DNA of 64,000 nucleotides from an uncultured Nitrososphaerales archaeon (lineage in GTDB: Archaea > Thermoproteota > Nitrososphaeria > Nitrososphaerales > Nitrosocaldaceae): contig CALHIV010000011.1 of NCBI GenBank assembly GCA_938030895.1, positions 124,001-188,000 of the forward strand. The letters are read 5' to 3'. A model generated the notes under the pieces. The model worked only from the letters and a program-made list of their open reading frames with translations. It made no database searches and was not told where the DNA came from. Both the position numbers and the translations under genes were made by a program. Every line of letters begins with the position of its first letter. Positions within the stretch are counted from its first letter, which is position 1. Below, piece by piece: positions 50,728 through 59,670 of this stretch.

Positions 50728-51510
50728 TCACCTATCCATTGAGTCTAGTCCAGTCTCTGCATCCTCTCTATCTAGACCCCTTATCACTGCTAGAGATCTC
50801 TCAAGGTTCATTGCATTGGAGAATGATCTAACCATACCATCCAACTTATCCCTTGGTTCACCCTTCAACTCTTTAGCAGCCTCAACCATCAGGGGCATCG
50901 CCCTCGTTATATTATCAACTATAGTTATGGTAGCACTCCTCGCTGTCCTCGATAGTGGGTTGAGGTCAACTGCTATAACCTTCTTGCCCATCCTTACTAG
51001 TGCCTCAGTCCTATCCCCATCCTCCAACGGTACCAATACAACATCAGCACTGTATATCCCATCCTTATCGACCCTCCTCCTCTCGCTCATGAGTTCTGGT
51101 ATGCTCATACTTGCCCTCTCACCAACCCCGTAGACCATCTCTGCCCCCTCTTCCTTTAGGAGCATCTCTATGGCCTTCTCTCGCTCATAGGATCTGTAGA
51201 ATAGATTCACCTCTATCTTTGCATCTGTTAGTGATGCCAGTTTTACCACATCCTTTGCACATAAGCATGCAACGTTCCCGTTAACCGATATAACTGGATG
51301 CTTAGCAAGGAGGAGCAGTGCTACTGAAGCCCTTATTGCCTCCCTAGCATATACAGTAGTACGTTCTCCAAGTAGGTAATCGAATGCCTCTCCTCTGCCA
51401 TGTGCTATCAACCCTTGCTCAACGACTATCCCATTCCTTAGGCACTCTACAAGCCTCTCTCTTACCCTTAGGGACTCTGCTCTAGGATGGCTATCTGGTA
51501 TGGGTATCAT
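50728..51510 (-). CDS. 4-phosphopantoate-beta-alanine ligase (archaeal phosphopantothenate synthetase)
   Basis: 260 residues of the archaeal PPS family. IPDSHPRAESLRVRERLVECLRNGIVV (4-30), GLIAHGRGEAFDYLLGE (33-49), HPVISVNGNVACL (about 71-83), and the C-terminal ADVVLVPLEDGDRTEALVRMGKKVIAVDLNPLSRTARSA are diagnostic. It joins phosphopantoate and beta-alanine with ATP. It follows the pantoate kinase with a 20-nt overlap and precedes panB, giving the archaeal two-step replacement of PanC and PanK. Start ATG 51510. Confidence 0.92.
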   Translation of the reverse strand: MIPIPDSHPRAESLRVRERLVECLRNGIVVEQGLIAHGRGEAFDYLLGERTTVYAREAIRASVALLLLAKHPVISVNGNVACLCAKDVVKLASLTDAKIEVNLFYRSYEREKAIEMLLKEEGAEMVYGVGERASMSIPELMSERRRVDKDGIYSADVVLVPLEDGDRTEALVRMGKKVIAVDLNPLSRTARSATITIVDNITRAMPLMVEAAKELKGEPRDKLDGMVRSFSNAMNLERSLAVIRGLDREDAETGLDSMDR

Positions 51511-52495
51511 TCAGTAGCCTAGCACCCCTTGTATCTATGGCACATGAGAGTAGATGGCACTTTGTTGAAGATGAGTATAGATCCCTATAGTATGCTAGGA
51601 GACCCTCAACCTCTCCAGCCTCATCATTACTCACTATGGTGAATACAGTCTCCCCAAAGAGTGCTACAGATGCCCTGTAGCCTATACCATTCAGAGCATC
51701 TATAACCCTTGCTGCTCTCTCTGTGATGAAGTCTATAGATCTAGCGAACCTGAATGATAGATCTAGGAAGGTATCCACAGATCTACTATCTGCAAGTAAC
51801 TTGAGCATCTTTCCTCCCAACCCATTTATCACCCCTATCCTGTTGGTAAGGAACTCCTTGGTTGGGTAAGGACTCATGCAGAGTATGAGCACTCTATAAT
51901 CATCAACCCTATCTATCATGCTCTCAACCATTCCTATACCAGGTGCACCAGCCTTGAGCCTCATCTCTAGCCCTCCATGGTACTCTGCTATAACTGTACC
52001 AGCACCACACCTACACACTAGATCTGCCCTATGTGCTATCCTTGCAGCCTCCTCATCACTAAGGTTGAGCATGAGAGCACTGTTGAGAGCATAGGATAGG
52101 CTCAACGCAGCTGCTCCACTTGAGCCTAGGCCATACCCTATCGGGATATCTACCTCATGCATAACATAAATCTTGAACCTCCCATATCCATCGATCAACT
52201 TAAGGTACTCATTGACTACGTAGAGCGAGACATCCGCATCCTCGCATGGTTTACCATTTATGTATATATTTATTGTAGGGCCATTATCTTTATCTTTATA
52301 GAGATATACCTTAGTGGTTACACCTTTGCTTATGCATACACCAGCGCCCCTGGAACCCTTGAGTAGGGGATCATCTAGCATAGTTGTAGGGAACTCAACG
52401 AATCCAGTTATATGGCCTGGTGCAAACGCACTTGCCATTGCTTTAGCATCAGCGTATCTATGCATAACTACATCTAGTTTGCTAGATGAGAGCAT
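51491..52495 (-). CDS. Pantoate kinase (GHMP family)
   Basis: 334 residues from ATG 52495; ATG 52465 is an alternative. AFAPGHITGFVEF (about 24-36) is the archaeal pantoate kinase start. The GHMP ATP loop is IPIGYGLGSSGAAALSLSYALN (about 117-138). GAGTVIAEYHGGLEMRLKAGAPG is a third motif and includes the catalytic region. It phosphorylates pantoate, the archaeal alternative to PanK. An internal KDKDN repeat comes from a short hexanucleotide tract. It is first in the CoA operon and divergent from the PhoU-like gene with 36 nt between. Confidence 0.9.
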   Translation of the reverse strand: MLSSSKLDVVMHRYADAKAMASAFAPGHITGFVEFPTTMLDDPLLKGSRGAGVCISKGVTTKVYLYKDKDNGPTINIYINGKPCEDADVSLYVVNEYLKLIDGYGRFKIYVMHEVDIPIGYGLGSSGAAALSLSYALNSALMLNLSDEEAARIAHRADLVCRCGAGTVIAEYHGGLEMRLKAGAPGIGMVESMIDRVDDYRVLILCMSPYPTKEFLTNRIGVINGLGGKMLKLLADSRSVDTFLDLSFRFARSIDFITERAARVIDALNGIGYRASVALFGETVFTIVSNDEAGEVEGLLAYYRDLYSSSTKCHLLSCAIDTRGARLLNDTHTR

Positions 52496-52531
52496 ATATA
52501 AATAGCGTTTAAAGAATATAAGCTGATTTAA

Positions 52532-53491
52532 ATGAGATATACTAGAAAGGTGCAGAGGATAGGAAGCAGCATACTCATCTCGCTCCCAAAGGAATGGGTT
52601 AAGAGTAACAGCATAGATAAGGGCAGTATACTCATGATAGAGAGTACAAACGATAACTCTCTAAGGATATACCCAGCACTGGACGAGGTAAAAGAGAGCA
52701 ATGTTGTGGTTATAAACTATCCCTCGCCTTACTATGAACCGATAGCAAACAAGATAACTGGAGCGTATCTCTTAGGCTATGATCTGATAAAGATCAAGGC
52801 CAATGCTCCAATATCTTATGAGGAGAGGGAGAGGATAAAGGAGGCTATAGAGAGGCTTGTGAGTTTAGAGATAGTAGATGAGGATGCAACCAATATAGTA
52901 GCTCAATTCCTCCTAGACACAGCTACTCTAGATGCTGAGAAGATACTCTACAGGATAAGCACTATAGTCTCTGGCATGTATAGGGATATCATAGCAGCGA
53001 TGCAGAGTAGGGATAAGAGCATACTGAAGAGCATAGCAAGGAGGGACGATGAGGTCGATCGACAGTACTTCCTCCTTGTGAGACTTTTGAGGAGCCTATT
53101 GAAAGATCCAAGGTTAGCAAGCAAGATGAACCTAACAAGTATAGAGGTTCTGGATTACAGAATAGCAGCACACCTGCTAGAGAGTGCAGGAGATAGCGCA
53201 GTTGAACTCGCAAGGGCTGTAGAGTTGCTCCTAGAGTATGGAGTATATGATAGCAGCCTTGTGGAGATGGCAATGATGGTAGAGAGGATACAGGTTATCT
53301 CTGTTAAGGCATTCATAAACCATGATAGGAAGGGCTCTATAGAGGTGATGAGGCAGTACTCCCAACTGAGCGAGTATCTATCCAATATAAAACAGGGTAC
53401 TGATTCCAAGGCCTTGGACTTTATGTATCTACTAGACAAGTTTGCAAGGATATGGGTGGATATCGCTGACTTGGTTATGCCTATACCATAG
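52532..53491 (+). CDS. PhoU-domain regulator with AbrB-like N-terminus
   Basis: 319 residues. The N-terminal SpoVT/AbrB-like swapped hairpin is TRKVQRIGSSILISLPKEWVKSNSIDKGSILMI (4-36), a DNA-binding type seen fused to PhoU in many archaea. Two PhoU three-helix units follow (about 105-205 and 205-315): LDAEKILYRISTIVSGMYRDIIAAM and LLESAGDSAVELARAVELL. Such proteins control phosphate uptake. No pst genes are next to it, but a phn-type transporter is 2.8 kb downstream. Start ATG 52532, with a TATA-like TTTAAATG between it and the divergent CoA operon. Confidence 0.83.
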   Translation: MRYTRKVQRIGSSILISLPKEWVKSNSIDKGSILMIESTNDNSLRIYPALDEVKESNVVVINYPSPYYEPIANKITGAYLLGYDLIKIKANAPISYEERERIKEAIERLVSLEIVDEDATNIVAQFLLDTATLDAEKILYRISTIVSGMYRDIIAAMQSRDKSILKSIARRDDEVDRQYFLLVRLLRSLLKDPRLASKMNLTSIEVLDYRIAAHLLESAGDSAVELARAVELLLEYGVYDSSLVEMAMMVERIQVISVKAFINHDRKGSIEVMRQYSQLSEYLSNIKQGTDSKALDFMYLLDKFARIWVDIADLVMPIP

Positions 53492-53578
53492 AATATAGAA
53501 TAGGAGATGAATGGCAGATTTCCTCTACCTCTACTTCTATCTATCTTTTCTTTATTACACGCATCCCTTCCTTTCTAA

Positions 53579-56092
53579 CTAGCCTGACTTGATCTCCCTC
53601 TCCACCATATCTAGCCTGCTCATGATATCCCTGCTGATGCTCTTCAGCCTCTCCAGTTCATCCCTCATCTGTGATACCTCCTTCGGTATCTGTATAGCCT
53701 CCCTGATTGCTACAATGGCCTCATCTGCTGCCCTTCTTACTCTAGCATCCAAATCATTGTTAGCAACCCATTCAAGGTCCCTCAACGCCTTCTGCTCCTG
53801 AGCCTCTACTAGTGCCTTTATTGCATTTATCCTTACCCTGAACCAGTGATCCCTAAGCAATTGTATCAGATGATCTGTAACCTTCTCATTGCCCTTTGCA
53901 TACTTGCCCAATGCTAGCACTGCTGCCTCTCTAACCCTGTTATGCTCCCCAAGCCTTGTATGATCAATAAGCACTGGTATGCTGAACTCATCCCTAACCT
54001 CACCGAATGCAGCCATCGCAGATGCTCTAACAACCTCATTGTGGGACCTCATCTGGAGAGAACCCATAAGGTATGGTATTGCCTTCTTGCTCTTACTCTT
54101 CCCTATTGCAAGAACGGCCTCTGCTTGAACATAGTAACTCTCATCACCCTGCAGTATCCTGTTAAGCACTGGTATGCTATCCTCCCTTGCAAACTCACCT
54201 ATTGCCCTTACTACAGCCCTCCTGGCTTTTGGATGCTTCACCAACTCTACTATGCTTATCAGTGTATTGTATGCCTTCTCGCCCTTTATGCTTGCTAGTG
54301 CCTTTGCTGACTCTGCTGCAACACCCCAGAACACATCACTCACTATTGTATCCCTTAATGCGTTTATAACATCATCAGAATCGATGGGAGAGTTTGCTAG
54401 AGCCCTTGCGGCAGTTATCCTCTCGACCGTATTGCCATGCTTTAGCATTGCTATGAGCATATGTTTATCCATCCTCAACTCTACCATCTTCTTCAATGGC
54501 AGTCTATTGAACGGATCTATGCTTACATACATAGGCTCATATTTGAGCGGTATATGTATGCTCTGCTCCTTAGCCTCTACATTTACTGTGATCTGCTCCC
54601 TCTTCCCATCACTGCTAACTATATGTATATCTAGTGGGAACCTGAATGGTCTACCTTCATCCATACCTTGCACTTGTGTAATATTGATGTTTAGCATCAT
54701 ACCATCAGGGTTGTAATCTACCTTGATCTTAAGCTCTGGATGCCCTGCTCTATACAACCACTGCTCGAAGAACTCTTGCAGGGAGTAGCCAGTTGCATCC
54801 TCACAACACCTTCTGAACTCTTCACTCTCAGCATTACTTAACCTGAACCTCTCTAGGTAGTGCTTTATAGCCCTTCTGAACTGCTTATCTCCAATCATGG
54901 ATCTGAGCATGTGTAGTACACATGCACCCTTCTCATACGCATGCCTATCGAATAGATCATCTGGATGCTTGTAAACGTTTGTAACTATGGCCCTTGCATA
55001 CCGTTTACTGTACTCCTCAAAGTACTCATTTGCATACTGCATAATATAGTAGTTGAACTCATCCTCTCCCCTGCTATGTAGCCAGTATAATGCTTCAAAG
55101 TACGTTGCAAATGATTCGTTCAACCATATATGCTGCCAATCTCTGCATGTCACTAGGTCACCAAACCACTGATGCGCAAGTTCATGTGCAACTAGATGAT
55201 CACTTGTAAAGTCTATATGCGCCCTCTTATCATGTAAAGTCTCTACTGTCAGTGTAGTAGCATTTATGTTCTCCATCCCCCCATATATGAACTCATCAAC
55301 AGCAACCTGAGCGTATTTGCTGTATGGGTACTTCACACCTGTATACTCCTCGAAGAACCTCATCATATCCTTTGTATTTGCAAACGATAGCTCAGCATAA
55401 TCGGCCATATCCTCTGGCACATAATAGAGTAGTTCTACACCATTATACTCATCCCTCAACTCCTTGAACCTTCCTATCACAAGCGAGGTTAGGTATGCTG
55501 GATGTGCGCATTCTTCAAACCAATGGTACCTCTTGTATGAACCACCATCCTCAACGCTAACGAGCCTCCCATTACTTACTGCTATGAACCCATCTGGTAC
55601 ATCTACTATGATCTCACTTGTGAACCTTATCTCTGGATGGTCGATGCATACAAACCAGTACTTAGAGTACACACTCTCCCCTTGCGTCCATGCCTGTAAC
55701 CTTCTCTTTGGGTAATGCTCATCAGGCCTTATGAAGTGTAGCCCTTTCCTTGGTCTAGCATTGTACTCTATCACTACTCTTATACTCTCACCTTCCCTGA
55801 GCTCTCTAGGTAGAGAGATCCTTAACTTATCATCCACATGCTTGAATGTTAGCTCTTGATCCCCAAGCATCACCCTTGTTATGTTAAGCTCAGCAGCATC
55901 CAGCGCTATACTCCTAACTACTTCACTGTTAGCAGTCATCTCGATCTCTTCTCTAGCAGATATGCTCCCTTCATTCATATCGGGCTTTAGTTCAAGCCTT
56001 ATATGCTTGATCAGGAACGGCTTCGATGGCGGATAGTGCGGTCTGCTACCCGGTAACTCAAACCTCTTGCTATTACTCGTTGCTCTATCCAT
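53579..56092 (-). CDS. M1-family aminopeptidase with C-terminal HEAT repeats
   Basis: 837 residues. The gluzincin motifs are GGMEN (271-275) and HELAHQW (303-309), with the third zinc ligand Glu326 in NESFATY. An N-terminal beta domain precedes and a helical region follows to about 535. From about 555 to 800 there are at least seven HEAT/PBS-lyase-like repeats (ITAARALANSP, VQAEAVLAIGKSKS, VRASAMAAFGEVRD, VREAAVLALGKYAK), and a coiled coil ends it (MRDELERLKSISRDIMSRLDMVEREI). This matches tricorn-interacting factors and HEAT-tailed archaeal aminopeptidases. It trims peptides released by the proteasome. Start ATG 56092. Confidence 0.9.
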   Translation of the reverse strand: MDRATSNSKRFELPGSRPHYPPSKPFLIKHIRLELKPDMNEGSISAREEIEMTANSEVVRSIALDAAELNITRVMLGDQELTFKHVDDKLRISLPRELREGESIRVVIEYNARPRKGLHFIRPDEHYPKRRLQAWTQGESVYSKYWFVCIDHPEIRFTSEIIVDVPDGFIAVSNGRLVSVEDGGSYKRYHWFEECAHPAYLTSLVIGRFKELRDEYNGVELLYYVPEDMADYAELSFANTKDMMRFFEEYTGVKYPYSKYAQVAVDEFIYGGMENINATTLTVETLHDKRAHIDFTSDHLVAHELAHQWFGDLVTCRDWQHIWLNESFATYFEALYWLHSRGEDEFNYYIMQYANEYFEEYSKRYARAIVTNVYKHPDDLFDRHAYEKGACVLHMLRSMIGDKQFRRAIKHYLERFRLSNAESEEFRRCCEDATGYSLQEFFEQWLYRAGHPELKIKVDYNPDGMMLNINITQVQGMDEGRPFRFPLDIHIVSSDGKREQITVNVEAKEQSIHIPLKYEPMYVSIDPFNRLPLKKMVELRMDKHMLIAMLKHGNTVERITAARALANSPIDSDDVINALRDTIVSDVFWGVAAESAKALASIKGEKAYNTLISIVELVKHPKARRAVVRAIGEFAREDSIPVLNRILQGDESYYVQAEAVLAIGKSKSKKAIPYLMGSLQMRSHNEVVRASAMAAFGEVRDEFSIPVLIDHTRLGEHNRVREAAVLALGKYAKGNEKVTDHLIQLLRDHWFRVRINAIKALVEAQEQKALRDLEWVANNDLDARVRRAADEAIVAIREAIQIPKEVSQMRDELERLKSISRDIMSRLDMVEREIKSG

Positions 56093-56272
56093 GGCTCAGC
56101 ATCATCCCTTGCCATAAAAAAATATTATCATCAATCAATCAATCAATACTCAGGGGAGATGCATCTCCTCATCTCCCATCTGGGATCAGTGCAGGTCAAT
56201 ATCATCATCAAGGTATCTTATCCCCTCGAAGATTTATTCATTATTATGATCTATAACGGGGTTATAACAATG

Positions 56273-56280
56273 TTTAAATA
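56273..56280 (+). promoter_or_regulatory. TATA box of the phn-type operon
   Basis: TTTAAATA lies 24-31 nt upstream of ATG 56304, immediately before a palindrome. This gives a leaderless transcript starting in or just after the palindrome. Confidence 0.6.
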
Positions 56281-56302
56281 GGTTAGCCTAATTAGGCTAG
56301 CC
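56281..56302. promoter_or_regulatory. Palindromic operator resembling a DtxR box
   Basis: The core TAGCCTAATTAGGCTA (56284-56299) is a perfect 16-nt palindrome. Including GGT at the left and GCC at the right gives 22 nt with one mismatched pair. The left half, AGGTTAGCCTAA (56280-56291), equals 12 contiguous positions of the 19-nt bacterial DtxR consensus. It spans the predicted transcription start, between TATA and ATG, the usual place of an archaeal repressor. Metal-dependent control is inference. Confidence 0.6.
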
Positions 56303-56303
56303 T

Positions 56304-57251
56304 ATGAGATACATACAGATAGTTGCTGTTATGGCAGCGGCACTTCTAGTAACTGGGCTTACAGTTAGCAGTACGCAGGTAGAGGCACAGCAGAGGCTCA
56401 ACAAACTTGTTATAGTTGTGCAACCAATACCAAGGGATAAGGTTGTTGCTGAGGCAGCAGAGTTGGAGAAGTACTTCGAGGATAGGCTTGGCATGGATGT
56501 TGAGATACTATTCCCACAGAACAATGCTGCAATAGTTGAGAGTATGAGGTTTGGGCATGCACATGTTGCACTAGGCGTTGGCTCACTAGTAGGAGCTATG
56601 ATAGCAAAGCAGGCAGATGTTGTTGCACCAATGCTAGTTGAGAGGAGGGCAGTGTTCATAGGCGATGAGGAGAAGGTACTCAACTACTACTACTCATACT
56701 GGATAGTACTCAAGGATGCTCCCTATAACTCGCTAGATGAGTTGAGGGGTAAGAAGGCCTGCTTCCCAAGCGAGACCTCAGTATCTGGCTTTGTGATGCC
56801 TATGAAGACACTGGTAGAGAAAGGTTATGTTAAGCCAATAGATTCGAGTAAGAGACCGGTAGATCTCCCAAACCAGTTCTTTGGTGAGGTTATGTTTGGT
56901 GGAGGGTATGCCCAATGCTGGGAGGCACTCAAGCAGGGGCAGGTTGATGTTACAGTAACTGCAGGGGATGTACCAGCAAAATTATACAAGGAGGCTATTG
57001 AGAATAGTAAGATACTTGGAGAGAATGGACCTAACCCAGCACATGTAACGCTAATCTCAAAGAACCTTCCAAAGGATGTAAGGATGAAGTTATGGAAGGC
57101 ATTAAGGGATCTCAACGAGGAGCCAGAGAAGGTGCAGAAGTTCGTATCAGCAATATTCGTGAAGTTTGGGATAAGGTATGAGTCACAGCATCTAGGGCCA
57201 TTGATGGATGCATTAAAGGTAACAGGACTTGATAATGTGATAAAGATATGA
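56304..57251 (+). CDS. phnD: Phosphonate/phosphite-type ABC transporter, substrate-binding protein (PhnD-like)
   Basis: 315 residues. A signal peptide at about 1-28 (AAALLVTGLTVSSTQVEAQ) is followed by the periplasmic binding fold: LNKLVIVVQPIPRDKVVAEAAELEKYFEDRLGMDVEILFP (about 32-70), then MRFGHAHVALGVGS, YYYSYWIVLKDAPYNSLDELRGKKACFPSETSVSGFVMP (about 132-170). The segment matches the PhnD/PtxB/DUF family for oxyanions. No lipoprotein Cys is seen. The operator over its start is described separately. PhnC starts in the ATGA overlap. Ligand unknown: phosphonate, phosphite or another oxyanion. Confidence 0.85.
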   Translation: MRYIQIVAVMAAALLVTGLTVSSTQVEAQQRLNKLVIVVQPIPRDKVVAEAAELEKYFEDRLGMDVEILFPQNNAAIVESMRFGHAHVALGVGSLVGAMIAKQADVVAPMLVERRAVFIGDEEKVLNYYYSYWIVLKDAPYNSLDELRGKKACFPSETSVSGFVMPMKTLVEKGYVKPIDSSKRPVDLPNQFFGEVMFGGGYAQCWEALKQGQVDVTVTAGDVPAKLYKEAIENSKILGENGPNPAHVTLISKNLPKDVRMKLWKALRDLNEEPEKVQKFVSAIFVKFGIRYESQHLGPLMDALKVTGLDNVIKI

Positions 57252-57973
57252 TCCTACAAGGTAGAGAGGATGTAGTTGAAGGGAGTCTGGAAAGTAGATA
57301 CGCAGTAGAGGCTATAGATGTAGCATATGGTTACAATGGTAGCATTTTATTTGATAATGTTAACCTTGCTATAGAACATGGGAAGAGCATAGCAATAATG
57401 GGGAGGAGTGGCTCTGGCAAGAGTACACTTCTTAGAATAATAAATGGCGCTATAAGACCTTCTAAGGGTATCGTAAGGATCCTTGGCATAAAGGTGGATG
57501 GTAGATACAACAACGGGCTGAGGAAGAAGGTAGCATACATACCCCAGAGCCTTGGGCTAGTTGAGAACGCAACTGTACTTGAGAATGTACTGCTTGCCAA
57601 GGCATCAGAGTCACAGGTTAGGGCACTCCTTGGGCTGTGGAAGAGAGAGTATATAGATGAGGCTATGAGGATACTGAAGAGTATAGGCTTACATGAGAAG
57701 GCAAAGAGCAAGGTTAACAGGTTGAGTGGAGGGGAGAGGCAGAGGGTTGCTATTGCTAGGGCATTGATGCAGGGGGCAGAGGTCGTGCTTGCTGATGAAC
57801 CGGTATCTAATCTAGATCATGATAATGCATGCTCGATATTGGATATATTCAGGGGTATGAGCAAGAGCAACTCTAGATCATCAATCATAGTGATGCATGA
57901 TAAGGCGCTTGCTGAGGAGTATGCTGATGAGGCGTATCTGCTTGCTGATTGTAGGCTAGCAAGGTTATGGTGA
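57248..57973 (+). CDS. phnC: ABC transporter ATPase (PhnC-like)
   Basis: 241 residues starting in the stop of the binding protein (ATGA). Walker A GRSGSGKST (about 50-58), Q-loop YIPQSLG, signature LSGGERQRVAIARALMQG (about 158-175), Walker B VVLADEPVSNLD and H-loop IVMHDK are intact. PhnC-type organisation is supported by the adjacent D and E genes. It energises uptake of the ligand bound by the upstream protein. The stop is directly followed by the permease start. No anomaly was seen. Confidence 0.88.
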   Translation: MILQGREDVVEGSLESRYAVEAIDVAYGYNGSILFDNVNLAIEHGKSIAIMGRSGSGKSTLLRIINGAIRPSKGIVRILGIKVDGRYNNGLRKKVAYIPQSLGLVENATVLENVLLAKASESQVRALLGLWKREYIDEAMRILKSIGLHEKAKSKVNRLSGGERQRVAIARALMQGAEVVLADEPVSNLDHDNACSILDIFRGMSKSNSRSSIIVMHDKALAEEYADEAYLLADCRLARLW

Positions 57974-57979
57974 GTGCTG

Positions 57980-58705
57980 ATGATGGTATGGGCTCTACTG
58001 CTCATAGCCATAATCTTGGCATACCTTCTAGGCTTAATAGACCTTGACTCATGGTTAAAGGCATCAAGGAACCTCTCAGTATTTGTATCTGATCTCTACA
58101 TCAGGGTTGATCTGCTTCCCGATGCTCTATATGCTGTTGGTGAGACCTTCATAATAGCACTCTTTGGTACAGTGGTTGGTGCACTCATCTCCTATCCAAT
58201 ATCTGCACTCTCTGCTCAAGGCATAACTTCTAGATGGTTATCCTTAGCGATAAGGAGCGTTGCAAACATGCTTAGAACAGTACCAGCAATATTCTGGGGC
58301 ATACTATTAGTTGTGATGTTTGGTCCAGGGAATGTTGCTGGCGCAGTTGCTCTAGCCCTCTACACAGCAGGCTACCTCTCAAAGTTCTTCTACGAGACCT
58401 TTGAGAATGTTGGTAAGGAGCAGTATGAAGCCTTGGGCTCTCTAGGCTTACCATGGATGGTCATGGCAAAGGCGCTCTTCAAACATACAGAGAAGCAGAT
58501 GGTGAGCCATACCATGTTCATGTTTGAGTACAACCTTAGGACTGCAAGTATATTGGGCATAGTTGGTGCTGGAGGTATAGGTTACTATATAACACAGTAT
58601 GTTAGCATACTGAACTACGCTGCTGCATTCACATTCTTCATAGTGATACTCCTCTTCGTATTCCTTGTAGATGGTGTAAGTTATATAATAAGAAAGAAGA
58701 TGTAA
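57980..58705 (+). CDS. phnE: ABC transporter permease (PhnE-like)
   Basis: About 241 residues from ATG 57980 (GTG 57974 directly after the PhnC stop is possible). Five to six TM helices. The N-terminal helix is LLLIAIILAYLLGLI. The ABC coupling segment EQYEALGSLGLPWMVMAKALFKHTEKQM has the EAA..G pattern (about 155-183). FEYNLRTASILGIVGAGGIGYYI is the conserved last region. It forms the membrane channel of the transporter. It ends the operon. Confidence 0.86.
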   Translation: MMVWALLLIAIILAYLLGLIDLDSWLKASRNLSVFVSDLYIRVDLLPDALYAVGETFIIALFGTVVGALISYPISALSAQGITSRWLSLAIRSVANMLRTVPAIFWGILLVVMFGPGNVAGAVALALYTAGYLSKFFYETFENVGKEQYEALGSLGLPWMVMAKALFKHTEKQMVSHTMFMFEYNLRTASILGIVGAGGIGYYITQYVSILNYAAAFTFFIVILLFVFLVDGVSYIIRKKM

Positions 58706-58818
58706 TGTATTATCCCCCTCGTATAATCAAATATCTCTCTTTATTCATGGCTGACTTCTTTAATTCTATATTAGGCATTATTTATAACGTTTAATTATAA
58801 CCTTTGAGATAATAATCT

Positions 58819-59118
58819 ATGCGAGAAGAAGAGGAGTGGTGGTACTCAAAGTGGCTCTTCCCATTGTTCGTTGGTGCAGTATTTGCTATCGCGTTATTTG
58901 CAATGGTACCAAACCTTCCATGGATTAAGAATGAGGTTAGTGAGAGTTCCAGAGTTGTATCTGTCAATGGCTCTTCATGTACAGTAGAGACCGATTCCCA
59001 TAAGCTGATAAATATATCAAACTGTATGGATCATGCAGTAGGAGATAGGGTCAATGTAAAGTATAGGGAGACAACATCTGTAGGAGAGTTAACCACTATA
59101 ACAACTGTCGCTCCTTAG
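58819..59118 (+). CDS. Membrane-anchored small beta-domain protein
   Basis: 99 residues. An N-terminal EEEEWWYSKW leads to one TM helix (about 13-33, LFPLFVGAVFAIALFAMVP), then a small beta domain (VVSVNGSSCTVETDSHKLINISNCMDHAVGDRVNVKY) like an OB-fold or NfeD-type domain. Two Cys (SSC and SNC) could form a disulfide if outside the cell. Its stop region overlaps the convergent Nudix gene by 23 nt. Start ATG 58819 with TTTAATTATAACC about 27 nt upstream. Role unknown. Confidence 0.55.
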   Translation: MREEEEWWYSKWLFPLFVGAVFAIALFAMVPNLPWIKNEVSESSRVVSVNGSSCTVETDSHKLINISNCMDHAVGDRVNVKYRETTSVGELTTITTVAP

Positions 59119-59632
59119 CACCATATATATACCTTAACAGGGCATAGAGTGTCTTAGCATCCTCTATCTCATTTGCTAATGCCTTCTTCACAGCCTCCTC
59201 TATGCTTATCACCATGAGTTCTATCTCCTCATCCTCATCCATGCTAGTGTTAGCGACCCTCTCAAGATCGCTTGCTATGAAGAAGTGTATCAACTCATTA
59301 CAGTAGCCTGGGGTCATGTAGCATCTCCCAACGTACTCTAGCCTCCTTGCCCTATACCCAGTCTCTTCCATAAGCTCTCTCTGTGCAGCATCATCGATGC
59401 TCTCCCCCTCCTCCACCATTCCAGCAGGGACCTCTATCAACTCCCTCCCTATCGCATGTCTGTACTGCCTCTCAAGTATAACTCTGCCATCATCGAGTAG
59501 AGGTAGTATGGCTACTGAGCCTCTATGCTCTACAACCTCTCTAACCTTACCATTCCCCATCTCATCTATCCTAACGGTTATAACCTTGCCCCTGTACACG
59601 TATCTACTACCCTTAACCTTATCCATTGCCAT
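59096..59632 (-). CDS. Nudix hydrolase, ADP-ribose pyrophosphatase-like
   Basis: 178 residues. The Nudix box (about 71-93) reads G-x5-E-x7-REL-x-EE-x-G with GMVEEGES at its start and RELMEETGY at its end. Upstream SVAILPLLDDGRVILERQYRHAIGRELIEVPAG and later FFIASDLERV fit the ADP-ribose pyrophosphatase NudF type. It probably hydrolyses ADP-ribose or a similar NDP-sugar with Mg. The frame starts at ATG 59632 (or 59626). It is divergent from YjbQ with 38 nt between. Confidence 0.87.
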   Translation of the reverse strand: MAMDKVKGSRYVYRGKVITVRIDEMGNGKVREVVEHRGSVAILPLLDDGRVILERQYRHAIGRELIEVPAGMVEEGESIDDAAQRELMEETGYRARRLEYVGRCYMTPGYCNELIHFFIASDLERVANTSMDEDEEIELMVISIEEAVKKALANEIEDAKTLYALLRYIYGAKERQLL

Positions 59633-59670
59633 ATTGAACGCTTAAAGGGTACCATATAATTACGTTAACC

